Source: Luteirhabdus salina
GTDB lineage: Bacteria; Bacteroidota; Bacteroidia; Flavobacteriales; Flavobacteriaceae
Assembly (NCBI GenBank): GCA_025384855.1
Contig: JALAHT010000001.1
Coordinates: 749,064-813,063, forward strand
Direction: 5' to 3'
DNA: 64,000 nucleotides
The number at the start of each line of letters is the position of its first letter. Position 1 is the stretch's first letter. Positions 35,605 through 43,691 of the stretch are shown piece after piece. A model generated the notes under the pieces. The model was not told the origin of the DNA. It worked only from the letters and a program-made list of their open reading frames with translations, and did not search any database. Position numbers and translations under genes: made by a program.

Positions 35605-37161
35605 TCAATTCTGCGTATTCTGAAGTACTACAAATGGAATGCCCTCCTCGATCCATTTTTCGACATAGCCCATTTTGGGGACGACTTCAAAAGCAAGTGA
35701 ACCTAAAACTAAATCGACATCGCCATCATTATCATAGTCGGAAGCATCCATCACCACCCATCTGCCTTTGTTCACTTCAGGAAAGGTATGCTGTGAAAAG
35801 CTATTGCCTTCATTTTTAAAATAGACGAAGCCTTCCTCAGGCGTGTTCTGCCAATCCGGAAAAAAGGAAATGGCCGCAATATCACTATCGCCATCACCAT
35901 CAAAATCGTTTACAACAGCATTATAGGCACCATTTAGATGAAGAAATAGTTCTTCTGAAAAAGCATTCTTACCATCATTCAAATAAACATACACCCCATG
36001 CCAAGGCTTCATTACCGGAGCATAATCGGCATTGTCGCCCGCAGTATATAGAATGTCCAAATGTCCGTCGTTGTTATAATCGATAAGATCAAAAAAACTA
36101 GACCCCATGGATGGGTGAAACTTCAATACGCGCTTGCGCTCGAATTGTCCTTCACCATAATTATAAAATATATCGATACCTTCGTCTCCCTGAGCAAAAA
36201 GTGCTACCACATCTAAATCGCCATCGCTGTCCATATCTCTCAAATACGCTTTAATAGCTCCAGGCGTGGGAAGCAGCGTAGATTTTGAATACCTTCCGTT
36301 CCCAACATTTCTGAAAAGCGACAGTCCGCCTGTCCATTTGCCAAATTCGCATACGATAATATCGGTATCGCCATCGTTATCAATATCACCATAACTGCTA
36401 TGGACGGGGCGTTGCAGGTCTTTGATGGGAACACTACTTTCACCTTTATTCTTCGGAAAGGTGGCGATAAATCCTTTAGGGGCATCGGTAGGTGAAAAAC
36501 TTCCCATAACCGTCAGCCAAAAATCATCTTCACCCTCATATAACGAAACCGCTCCTTCCTGAACGTTTCCGGTATTCAACAATTGTAGGTCGGTTGAAAA
36601 CTCTGAAAAGCTTTTGGTAGCGGCATCGCCCAAATATAGGGTCCCTCGATCGGAAAAATCGACAAAGGTGCTACTAGGCATGGGTACTTTCTGCTGGGGA
36701 AAGATGGGTTTAAACTGTGCAAGATCCTTAGTGATGTTTTTGTTTTTCGGTGGCGTTATTGATTCCGGAGCCTTTTTGAGATAGAAATTGGTAATCGCTT
36801 CCCAAATTGTATCGTGCATTCGCTGTCGCTTCGGGAAGAGATTTCGCTGGCGGACGATTTCTCCACCCTCATTTTGTTCGAACAAGGCTTCACGCTCGGT
36901 GGAATCCTTATAAATACCGTACATATATCCCATTCGCGGAAGAATGAACTCCTTCCATGTATGCTTATCAAGCAATGAAGGTTCTGGGTATTGGTGGCAG
37001 GTAGCGCAATACATTTGAGCCAGCAGTTCCCCCTGATCTTCTGTGCCATTATAAATTGACGTCGGGAACGCGGCAGCCGATGAATATTTTGAGTTTCTTT
37101 TATTGCACGAAAGCAAGATAAAGACTAACAGCATGCATATAAGAAGGGGAGTGCTTTTCAT
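35605..37161 (-). CDS. Lipoprotein with c-type heme site and VCBS/FG-GAP repeats
   Basis: The 518-residue product starts at ATG 37161 with a lipoprotein signal (FILLSC, Cys19). A CXXCH heme c site follows at 52-56 (AQMYCATCHQYPEPSLLD). From about 150 on there are at least six FG-GAP/VCBS blades with Asp-rich calcium loops (DIDNDGDTDIIV, DMDSDGDLDVVA, DYNNDGHLDILY, DFDGDGDSDIAA, DYDNDGDVDLVL), predicting a beta-propeller. The pairing of a cytochrome site with a propeller suggests surface electron transfer or binding; the true role is unknown. Confidence 0.85.
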   Translation of the reverse strand: MKSTPLLICMLLVFILLSCNKRNSKYSSAAAFPTSIYNGTEDQGELLAQMYCATCHQYPEPSLLDKHTWKEFILPRMGYMYGIYKDSTEREALFEQNEGGEIVRQRNLFPKRQRMHDTIWEAITNFYLKKAPESITPPKNKNITKDLAQFKPIFPQQKVPMPSSTFVDFSDRGTLYLGDAATKSFSEFSTDLQLLNTGNVQEGAVSLYEGEDDFWLTVMGSFSPTDAPKGFIATFPKNKGESSVPIKDLQRPVHSSYGDIDNDGDTDIIVCEFGKWTGGLSLFRNVGNGRYSKSTLLPTPGAIKAYLRDMDSDGDLDVVALFAQGDEGIDIFYNYGEGQFERKRVLKFHPSMGSSFFDLIDYNNDGHLDILYTAGDNADYAPVMKPWHGVYVYLNDGKNAFSEELFLHLNGAYNAVVNDFDGDGDSDIAAISFFPDWQNTPEEGFVYFKNEGNSFSQHTFPEVNKGRWVVMDASDYDNDGDVDLVLGSLAFEVVPKMGYVEKWIEEGIPFVVLQNTQN

Positions 37162-37257
37162 ATTGATCAAATTTCAATATGACAAGTTGAAAAATTCTAT
37201 AGGGCTTTAGGTTACGCGTAGATTACGAAATATTTAAACCTTCAGTAAGAAAGGGAC

Positions 37258-37557
37258 CTACTTTACATATTCTTTAACCAAGCCGATAAGGGTATTGGCG
37301 TCTTGTTCGCCGCTTTGGCGCCATTTCATTTCGCCATTCTTATAGATCATGAAGGTAGGAAGGCCTTTAATACGAAGTGCCTCAGCCAATTCCTGATTTT
37401 TATCGACATCGATTTTAATAACACGTGCCTTATCGCCTAGGGCAGCAGCTACGTCACGTAGGACGGGATGCATTTCCTTTGAGGCTTCGTCCCATTCTGC
37501 ATAAAAATCTAGCAGCACGGGCATTTTGGTTTCGATTAGTTCGCCAAATTTTGACAT
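37258..37557 (-). CDS. Thioredoxin-fold protein lacking the CXXC motif
   Basis: The 99-residue product keeps the thioredoxin scaffold: PVLLDFYAEW at the active-site strand, VIKIDVDKNQELAEALRIKGLPTFMIYKNGE with the cis-Pro loop, and the C-terminal helix. The redox motif WCGPC is replaced by WDEASKEM, and there are no cysteines in the protein. It cannot be a thiol reductase, so it may be a structural or binding protein. ATG 37557 is preferred over the TTG at 37581. A normal trxA is present at 43234-43551. Confidence 0.85.
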   Translation of the reverse strand: MSKFGELIETKMPVLLDFYAEWDEASKEMHPVLRDVAAALGDKARVIKIDVDKNQELAEALRIKGLPTFMIYKNGEMKWRQSGEQDANTLIGLVKEYVK

Positions 37558-37611
37558 ATGTGTAGCGTTTTCAGTAGTCAATGCTAATACAAATATAGTA
37601 TTTCCCTGTTA

Positions 37612-38841
37612 TTAAGCAGTATTGCGTTTCGTTTTCAAGGTGAGGACTGTTATTTCCGGCCACATTCCTACGCGACCTGGATAGCCCAAATAACCAAATC
37701 CTCTGTTCACGTGGATAAAGCGTCCGAGTTCTTCATATAGTCCGGCCCAGTTTTCATAGCGATACTTAACGGGGCTCCATTTTATAAGGCCTGGGATTTC
37801 AATCCCAAACTGCATGCCGTGGGTATGTCCGCTAAGCGTAAGTTGAATATTTTTTGGGTGCTCTTTCACTTGCGCCTGCCAGTGGGACGGATCGTGGCTC
37901 ATCAAGATTTTAAAATCTTTTTCTTCAACCCCTTCACATGCTTTTTCTAAATCTCCTGCTTTTTTAAAGCCACCGGCACCCCAATTTTCAACTCCGATCA
38001 ATTTTATGGTTTCCCCATTTTTTGAAATGGTTCGATGTTCATTCAACAACAACTCCCATCCCATATCACGCTGCATGTTTTTTAAACGATCTAAGTTTTC
38101 AGCTTGTGCTTCACGGGAGGACCATTCGATATAATCGCCATAATCATGGTTTCCAAGAACGGAATAAATACCGTCGTTTGCGTTCAATTCAGAGAAGACC
38201 GATTGCCAGTTATCCATTTCACTGGCGAGGTTATTTACCAAATCGCCCGTAAAAAGAATCATATCGCTTTGTTGTTCATTTACCAAGTTAACGGCATACT
38301 TCACTTTTTCTTCATTGTCGAAACTTCCGCTATGGATATCACTGATCTGTGTAAGCGTATAGCCATCGAACGCTTCGGGTAGGTCGTCGAACTCCAAGGC
38401 GTATTTCAATACTTGATAATTATACTTTCCACGGTACATTCCATACAGTAAAGATGCAAAGGGAATGGCTGCCAAGGTAAGGGCTATAGTGCTAACGAAG
38501 GTCCTTCGGGATGGCATATAAAAGGAGGCTTCATTCCCCCCAAATTTTGAGAACAATCCTACAAAGAGACGAATTATATCTTCCAACGCCATTACCAATA
38601 CCACCAATAGTTTCGGCACAAAAATGGCAAGGAAGAAGCCGAACACATACATCCGAGCGGGTGTCATAGTACGGGTAGAATCGTTAAACTCCAATTGATA
38701 GATAAGGCTTCCTAACAGAAATAGCGAAACCAAAATATAGGCCGATAGCAACCAATTACTTTTGGAGAGGGTTCGAAAGGCCTGGTAGGCATAGATATCT
38801 ACCACTATATAAATTGCAATAAAAATTATCCAGCGAACCAT
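37612..38841 (-). CDS. Membrane-anchored metallophosphoesterase (YkuE/YaeI-like)
   Basis: The 409-residue protein has about four N-terminal membrane helices (to about 130) and a calcineurin-like phosphoesterase domain. Metal ligands are visible in TQISDIHSGSF, LFTGDLVNN, VLGNHDYGDY, ILMSHDPSHW and LSGHTHGMQFG. The start is ATG 38841 (MVRWIIFIAIYIVVD). Related proteins hydrolyse lipid-linked pyrophosphates or nucleotides at the membrane. It is downstream of nothing in the same direction within 430 bp and so is probably transcribed alone. Confidence 0.9.
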   Translation of the reverse strand: MVRWIIFIAIYIVVDIYAYQAFRTLSKSNWLLSAYILVSLFLLGSLIYQLEFNDSTRTMTPARMYVFGFFLAIFVPKLLVVLVMALEDIIRLFVGLFSKFGGNEASFYMPSRRTFVSTIALTLAAIPFASLLYGMYRGKYNYQVLKYALEFDDLPEAFDGYTLTQISDIHSGSFDNEEKVKYAVNLVNEQQSDMILFTGDLVNNLASEMDNWQSVFSELNANDGIYSVLGNHDYGDYIEWSSREAQAENLDRLKNMQRDMGWELLLNEHRTISKNGETIKLIGVENWGAGGFKKAGDLEKACEGVEEKDFKILMSHDPSHWQAQVKEHPKNIQLTLSGHTHGMQFGIEIPGLIKWSPVKYRYENWAGLYEELGRFIHVNRGFGYLGYPGRVGMWPEITVLTLKTKRNTA

Positions 38842-39061
38842 GGGTATGTGTTGTGCCCGTAAATATAAGGTGTTACGCCATGTCAGGGGAATTCTTTGCA
38901 ATACTTTAACGGCTGAATTTCCCTCTTAACTTCGGCCGAAATGTTAAGGCGAACGTCAAACTTATCTTAAATAGCTATAGTTAACAGTAAATCAGTTGGT
39001 TATATATACTTCAATTCGCTTAATTTTTAATTTTTATAGTGGTGGGGTAGGAAAAATTTCG

Positions 39062-39069
39062 TAGTTTTG
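39062..39069 (+). promoter_or_regulatory. -7 box upstream of the candidate small RNA
   Basis: TAGTTTTG matches TAnnTTTG. It lies in a region with no coding frame, and a structured segment ending in an intrinsic terminator starts a few bases downstream. Confidence 0.5.
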
Positions 39070-39073
39070 GTTC

Positions 39074-39157
39074 ACATAAGTAGGTTGACCTGCATCTTTG
39101 CAGGCCGATCAAATTTGGGGCGAAAAGTCATCACAATTGTGATGGCTTTTCTTTTTT
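39074..39157 (+). ncRNA. Candidate structured small RNA (about 80 nt)
   Basis: After the -7 box at 39062-39069 the sequence forms hairpin 1, GGTTGaCCTGCA (39083-39094) paired with TGCAGGcCGATC (39099-39110) around a TCTT loop, with one A/C mismatch. An unpaired AAATTTGGGG linker follows, then hairpin 2, AAAAGTCATCACA (39123-39135) with TGTGATGGCTTTT (39138-39150) and a TTTTTT tail at 39152-39157, an intrinsic terminator. There is no start codon with a plausible frame inside. It could be a stand-alone sRNA or an attenuated leader; the next gene starts at 39276. Confidence 0.5.
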
Positions 39158-39275
39158 AGAGTGTTTACGTTGAACGTTCTACAATGTTCTAGGAGCCAAT
39201 ATTCCTTTCATATTGAAAAAATTCGTACCTTATATGTACGTAACAAACTGAACTTCAGTATTAAATATCAATATT

Positions 39276-39722
39276 ATGAAACGGATTTTCTACCCTTTAC
39301 TAGGAATAGTATTAGCCGCCTTTTTACTAGCTGCCAGCAGCCGTCCCGTTCAACAAAAGCCAACACTACAAGGGGTTTGGGAAATGGTAAACCAATATAC
39401 CTATGACAACGGTATGAACATCGATTCAACCAATACTATTCATGGTACTCGTCAGGTTAAGATGTATAGTGAAAGCAAGGTAATGTGGTCGCGTTATAAT
39501 CCGAACGATTCGGTGGAATGGTTTGGATATGGAACGTACACCGTGAAGGATGGTTTTTTAGAAGAGCGTTTGGAGTATGCATCCTATAGGATGATGAAAA
39601 TCGCTGATACTACCCAGGTGTTCCGTTATGAATTAGAGCTGAACGAAAACACCTTCCGTCAGATTGCATATGATAATGATGGAGAGAAATATTACTCCGA
39701 AAACTACCGAAGGATAGAATAG
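39276..39722 (+). CDS. Small exported lipocalin-like protein
   Basis: The 148-residue product has an N-terminal hydrophobic signal (MKRIFYPLLGIVLAAFLLAASS) and a beta-rich domain beginning LQGVWEMVNQYTYDNG, followed by RQVKMYSESKVMWSRYNPND, FGYGTYTVKDGFLEERLEY and YELELNENTFRQI. The leading GxW with repeated strands resembles small lipocalin-like domains common in Bacteroidota. Function is unknown. It is followed by a bidirectional terminator shared with the convergent lipoprotein gene. Confidence 0.75.
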   Translation: MKRIFYPLLGIVLAAFLLAASSRPVQQKPTLQGVWEMVNQYTYDNGMNIDSTNTIHGTRQVKMYSESKVMWSRYNPNDSVEWFGYGTYTVKDGFLEERLEYASYRMMKIADTTQVFRYELELNENTFRQIAYDNDGEKYYSENYRRIE

Positions 39723-39730
39723 GACATAAA

Positions 39731-39754
39731 AAAAGCCATCGGATGATGGCTTTT
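39731..39754. terminator. Bidirectional terminator between convergent genes
   Basis: AAAAGCCATC and GATGGCTTTT form a perfect 10-bp stem with loop GGAT, flanked by A-rich and T-rich sides, between the stops at 39722 and 39775. Confidence 0.85.
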
Positions 39755-39774
39755 CTATATTAATATACTGGAGA

Positions 39775-40308
39775 TTAGTCACCGTCGCAATAATCTAAAC
39801 AATAATCGAAGTACATGGCCCAACTATTTCCTGGAAACTCTTGGCCTTCTGCCCAAGCGGTTTCTTTTTTATTCGAGGTGGTACTTTTAACAACGGCATG
39901 GGCCGCTATACAGACACATTCAGGATATTCGGTAGGATTGATGGAATAGGCATACGCCGCTGTGTTCCCTCCGTGATTTTCCGCAAGCGGAAATTGGCCG
40001 ATTTTTGGGTTACCACCTCCATTGATAGGCATGTCTTCACAGTCCCCTACAAATAAATGTGTTTCCTTAAGGGTCCAATCATCGTTCGTTTCGTATCTAA
40101 TTTCAATGGCATCATCTACATATACTATTGAAACCGTTCCCGCTATTTCATTCTGTCCTGCAATTAGTGGGGTTTCATAACAAAATTCTTCAAAATTCGT
40201 ATCCGTTATCAAATGGGTGGATGTTTCTTCCGTCTCCATAGCATCAGGACTACAACTAAGAAACACTAAAGGAAAAATTAACAAGGAAAGTCGTGTAAGA
40301 TTTTTCAT
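39775..40308 (-). CDS. Cysteine-rich lipoprotein of unknown function
   Basis: The 177-residue product has a lipobox (VFLSC, Cys19). The mature part has paired cysteines (EEFCYETPL, VGDCEDMP, PECVCIAAHA and YCLDYCDGD) and the phrase KETAWAEGQEFPGNSWAMYFDYCL near the C-terminus, a pattern I recall from uncharacterised Flavobacteriaceae surface proteins. It faces the envelope or the exterior and may be disulfide-stabilised. A near -7 match (TACATTTCG on the minus strand) lies at about 40322. Confidence 0.75.
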   Translation of the reverse strand: MKNLTRLSLLIFPLVFLSCSPDAMETEETSTHLITDTNFEEFCYETPLIAGQNEIAGTVSIVYVDDAIEIRYETNDDWTLKETHLFVGDCEDMPINGGGNPKIGQFPLAENHGGNTAAYAYSINPTEYPECVCIAAHAVVKSTTSNKKETAWAEGQEFPGNSWAMYFDYCLDYCDGD

Positions 40309-40411
40309 ACTAAAATTTTTCGAAATGTAGTCTAATTAGTATATATACCAAATATTTTTTGAAAATATTCGATATATGCAGAATTTACCCGATGAAAAGC
40401 GGTAAAAGCAA

Positions 40412-40435
40412 AAAGGCCGTCTTACGACAGCCTTT
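40412..40435 (-). terminator. Terminator of the cold-shock gene
   Basis: AAAGGC-c-GTC and GAC-a-GCCTTT form an interrupted stem with loop TTAC, 23 nt beyond the stop of the minus-strand csp gene. The minus strand then reads TTTTGCTTTT. Confidence 0.7.
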
Positions 40436-40458
40436 CGTTTTTCGGTTTAAGGAAATGC

Positions 40459-40650
40459 TTATGCTAACGTTACATTGATAGCGTTAAGACCTTTCTGACC
40501 TTGAGTGGTTTCAAACGTTACTTCATCGTCTTCACGAATATCGTCGATTAATCCGCTCTGGTGAACGAAGATATCTTCGTTAGAATCTTCTTGTTGAATA
40601 AAACCAAATCCTTTGGTGTTGTTGAAAAATTTTACTGTTCCTTTTTTCAT
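40459..40650 (-). CDS. Cold-shock domain protein (CspA family)
   Basis: The 63-residue protein is a single-strand RNA/DNA-binding chaperone with the cold-shock beta-barrel. RNP1 is KGFGFIQQ and RNP2 is EDIFVHQSG; KGLNAINV closes the fold. I set the start at ATG 40650 (MKKGTVKFF), which gives the normal family length; ATG 40659 would add three residues. A long non-coding leader (about 300 nt) precedes it, as is usual for cold-shock genes. Confidence 0.92.
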   Translation of the reverse strand: MKKGTVKFFNNTKGFGFIQQEDSNEDIFVHQSGLIDDIREDDEVTFETTQGQKGLNAINVTLA

Positions 40651-40971
40651 GGTACTCATCTTGTTACTAATTACTGATTTTTTTAATTTAAAAAATAGAT
40701 TCATATCTATTATGTTTGTGTTTTAAGAAATACACAGATAGGTTTGAGTGAAACACTCAAAGGGCTGTAAACAATCTATTGGATGAAGGAAAAAAAAGGA
40801 AGAGACTACTACTAGGTACTAAGAAAGGATTCTGTACTAAAATACTATACTACTTGACTTGTAATTTCCGGATTCATTGACAACAAACTCTTGCTGATTC
40901 CGTAAAACATTATGAGTGGGAGATTTATATTATTTAAAAACTATTCCCTACTCATTCTGCGGACAAAGGTA
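40651..40971 (-). promoter_or_regulatory. Long 5' leader and promoter of the cold-shock gene
   Basis: The minus strand has a -7 box TACCTTTG at 40964-40971, which predicts a transcript start near 40957 and an untranslated leader of about 300 nt. Long leaders of cspA-type mRNAs act as temperature-responsive structures. I could not establish the fold by eye. Confidence 0.5.
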
Positions 40972-41338
40972 TGTCTAATTTATACAGCAACAGCATCTTT
41001 TATCATTTATTTATGTAAAAGGTAAAAATATCAAAGGTTATATGCTAACGATAAGGACTTTATGGTTCTCAGGAATAACCGATTTTGAATATTGGCTGAA
41101 GCTAAATGCCTTCCTCTCGCCCACTTTGTTGGCTCGTCGGAGGCAGGTACAAAAAAAGCCCTTCCAAAATCATCTGCTCACTGCAGATAGTAGGAAAAGC
41201 TTCTCATTGGTTTACCTGATTGATATCAGGACTAACCACTAGCCACATTTAAGTGACTCAACACAACATCTTAATTTCCGCACTCAATGCGAAATCCCAT
41301 CAATTTAGATGAGACACCTTTTTGCAAAGGCGTTTATG
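40972..41338. other. Intergenic region between csp promoter and tRNA-Asp
   Basis: This 367-bp stretch has no credible gene. It contains CGTCGGAGGCAGGTA near 41135, a small CCTGA/TCAGG hairpin near 41217 and, next to the tRNA 3' end (about 41319-41335), a short imperfect hairpin CGCCTTT/AAAGGTG that may end the tRNA transcript. Confidence 0.35.
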
Positions 41339-41412
41339 CGGTCTGGACGAGACTCGAACTCGCGACCCCCTGCGTGACAGGCAGGTATTCTAACCAACTG
41401 AACTACCAGACC
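41339..41412 (-). tRNA. tRNA-Asp (anticodon GTC)
   Basis: The minus strand folds as a normal 74-nt tRNA: acceptor GGTCTGG with CCAGACC, discriminator G (the aspartate identity base), anticodon stem CCTGC/GCAGG with loop CTGTCAC and anticodon GTC, and T-arm GCGAGTTCGAGTCTCGT. CCA is not encoded. Confidence 0.96.
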
Positions 41413-41578
41413 AATTTGCAAAACCCGATTGAATCGGACATCGACAACAGTCGATTTTAGATGCAATTGTTACTTATTCGTTGTGTTCACTATAATAAGA
41501 ACGTTTGCTTTTATAAGCGGTGGCAAATATACGCTACTTTTTATTTCAGCAAAAACTTTTTATCAAAAAATCTCCTCC

Positions 41579-42511
41579 TTATCCGCCAAACTTTTGACGT
41601 TCGATTAAATAGGTGGTCAAGATCTTCTGAAAACCTTCGCTAATATCAGCCTTTACATACTTAATTCGATATTGGCCACACTTCATTTTTAGATCATCAA
41701 AGTATTGTGTTACCGCTTCTTCGTATACCTCTTTTACGTTATCAGCATAAAGGTTCACATGTTCCCCGGTCTCCACATCCACAAACCGCTTCGGTCGGTT
41801 ACCAAAATCGAAATTCAATTCCTTTTCAGCATCAAACGTATGGAACAATACCACTTCATGTTTATTGTACTTCAAATGCTGAAGTGCCTCAAACAACTTC
41901 TCCTCCTCCACATCGCTCTGAAACATATCGGTAAACAAAAAGACCAACGATCGGCGCTTCAGTTTTTCAGCGATTAGGTGAAGATGGGTATACGTTTTCG
42001 TAGCAACATCCTTCTTGTTCTGCTGCAATGCTTCATTTAAATGGTTCAATAACATCTGGTGGTGACGCTCACTTCCCTTTTCATTGGCATAGAACTCATA
42101 GGTATCGCTATAAATGCTTAATCCTACCGCGTCACGCTGACGTTTCAACAACTTCATAATTGCAGCACTTGCCAAAACGGAGAAACCAATTTTATTCAAT
42201 GAATCGCTTGAATATTGCTTCACTTTCGGATAGTGCATCGAGCTGCTGTTATCGACAATCAAATGACAACGAAGATTCGTTTCTTCCTCGTAGCGTTTGT
42301 TATACAGCTTATCGGTCTTGGCATACAACTTCCAATCGATATGCTTGGTGCTTTCCCCTTGATTGTAAATTTTATGTTCGGCAAACTCGGCAGAAAATCC
42401 ATGGAACGGACTTTTATGTAAGCCAGAAATAAACCCTTCCACCACTTGGGTGGCGAGCAGTTCCAGGTTGTTAAAACCTGTGATGTTGTTTATTTCTTTG
42501 TCTATTTCCAT
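41579..42511 (-). CDS. DUF58 family protein
   Basis: The 310-residue protein is a DUF58 member of the type that accompanies MoxR AAA+ ATPases: HKSPFHGFSAEFAEHKIYNQGESTKHIDWKLYAKTDKLYNKRYEEETN is the family core, and a von Willebrand A-like domain follows, with the metal-site motif IVDNSSSMHYP (DxSxS) and FLFTDMFQ. No MoxR or BatA gene is within the window, so this copy stands apart from the usual cluster. It probably helps assemble a protein complex in the cytoplasm. Confidence 0.9.
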   Translation of the reverse strand: MEIDKEINNITGFNNLELLATQVVEGFISGLHKSPFHGFSAEFAEHKIYNQGESTKHIDWKLYAKTDKLYNKRYEEETNLRCHLIVDNSSSMHYPKVKQYSSDSLNKIGFSVLASAAIMKLLKRQRDAVGLSIYSDTYEFYANEKGSERHHQMLLNHLNEALQQNKKDVATKTYTHLHLIAEKLKRRSLVFLFTDMFQSDVEEEKLFEALQHLKYNKHEVVLFHTFDAEKELNFDFGNRPKRFVDVETGEHVNLYADNVKEVYEEAVTQYFDDLKMKCGQYRIKYVKADISEGFQKILTTYLIERQKFGG

Positions 42512-42571
42512 TAGAAATTAGATTTGAGTAGTGAGCTATTAGTAATGAGAAGTTTCTCTCAATACTCTTTA

Positions 42572-42587
42572 CTCACATCTCAATACT
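42572..42587 (-). repeat. Dispersed intergenic repeat, copy 2
   Basis: On the minus strand AGTATTGAGATGTGAG starts inside the TAG stop of the clpP-like gene and matches 16/16 the copy after prs (10374-10389). The following bases to about 42515 repeat related words (AGTATTGAGAG, CTCATTACTAATAGCTCACTACTC). Confidence 0.55.
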
Positions 42588-43128
42588 AAAGAACCCCATC
42601 CACAATCCCATATTCCACCGACTCCTCGGCATCCATCCAATGGTCGCGGTTGAAGTCCTTCATCACCTTTTCGTATTTCTGCCCACAATTATCGGCAAGG
42701 ATTTTGGCGCTCAGTTCCTTTGTCTTAAGGATTTCCTGGGCAGTGATCTCAATATCACTGGCCGGACCACGGGCACCACCGCTTGGCTGGTGAATCATCA
42801 CGCGGGCATGCGGCTGAATAAAACGTCGTCCCTTCTCTCCAGCGGAAAGCAAAATACTTCCCATGGAAGCCGCCAATCCGCTGCAAATAGTACTTACCGG
42901 ACTTTTAATCGATTTAATGGTGTCATACATTGAAAATCCTGATGTTACATAACCACCCGGACTATTGATGTAAAGCTGAATTTCATCATTGTTCAACGAA
43001 TCGAGGTACAAAAGACGATCCACCACGTGCTGGGCACTATCGTCGTCTACTTGTCCCCACAAAAATATCTTGCGCTGCTTGAGCAGCTGATTATCGATTT
43101 TGTCCTTTACTTTATATACTTTCTCCAT
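42586..43128 (-). CDS. ClpP-family serine protease, divergent copy
   Basis: The 180-residue protein has the full ClpP catalytic triad: Ser88 (GLAASMGSILL), His113 (ARVMIHQPSGG) and Asp162 (FNRDHWMDAEES). NSPGGYVTSGFSMYD and PASDIEITAQEIL are the family segments. Compared with the canonical chromosomal ClpP of Bacteroidota (about 220 residues, next to clpX), it is shorter at the N-terminus and is not near clpX or tig here. It may be a second, specialised ClpP that needs an unfoldase partner encoded elsewhere. Confidence 0.9.
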   Translation of the reverse strand: MEKVYKVKDKIDNQLLKQRKIFLWGQVDDDSAQHVVDRLLYLDSLNNDEIQLYINSPGGYVTSGFSMYDTIKSIKSPVSTICSGLAASMGSILLSAGEKGRRFIQPHARVMIHQPSGGARGPASDIEITAQEILKTKELSAKILADNCGQKYEKVMKDFNRDHWMDAEESVEYGIVDGVL

Positions 43129-43181
43129 TGCGTTTTTGATTAAATGATTGGCGCCAGACTAGGCAGGCACTAAAATAACAA

Positions 43182-43206
43182 AAGGCCTAGCGATATGCTA
43201 AGCCTT
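43182..43206 (-). terminator. Terminator of trxA
   Basis: AAGGC-c-TAGC and GCTA-a-GCCTT form a stem with one mismatch and loop GATAT, 27 nt past the trxA stop, followed on the minus strand by TTTTGTTATTTTA. Confidence 0.7.
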
Positions 43207-43233
43207 CCATCAATTTTTCTTTTTCAAAATATC

Positions 43234-43551
43234 TTATAATAGCTCGTCGATGGCCTCAGCATACACGTTTTTCGGTGCCACGCCAACTTGACGCCCTACC
43301 AACTCACCGTTGTTGAATACCAACACCGTCGGAATGTTTCGCACGCCGTACTTCGCTGCAAACTCTTGGTTCGCGTCTACATCTACCTTTCCTACGACTG
43401 CCTTGCCTTCGTAATCCTTGCTAATTTCATCGATTACGGGGCCTACCATACGGCAAGGACCACACCAAGCAGCCCAAAAGTCTACCAAGACAGGCTTGTC
43501 GCTTTTCAATACGGTTTCTTCGAATGTTTCGTCAGTTATTTCTAAAGCCAT
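43234..43551 (-). CDS. trxA: Thioredoxin
   Basis: The 105-residue protein is the general disulfide reductant of the cytoplasm and the electron donor for ribonucleotide reductase. The active site FWAAWCGPCRMVGP and the cis-Pro loop VRNIPTVLVFNNGE are intact. In many Flavobacteriaceae trxA lies next to dnaE; here a bestrophin and a restriction-modification module separate them. The minus-strand promoter region runs into the repeat-rich gap at 43552-43931. Confidence 0.96.
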   Translation of the reverse strand: MALEITDETFEETVLKSDKPVLVDFWAAWCGPCRMVGPVIDEISKDYEGKAVVGKVDVDANQEFAAKYGVRNIPTVLVFNNGELVGRQVGVAPKNVYAEAIDELL

Positions 43552-43691
43552 TGTTTCTATATTTTATTGTTGCACAAAAGTAGTCAAAAATACGAGTATT
43601 CATTACACGCTTAACATTGGTTTAGGATATGGGCATATTACTTTTTATTATCGGGCGGCCTGCTCTGTCGCCAAGGACGAAAGAGCACCGC

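Noticed and set aside
41042-41242. 66-codon open frame between the csp leader and tRNA-Asp
   Set aside because: No domain, no promoter match, and it crosses a small repeat; probably chance.
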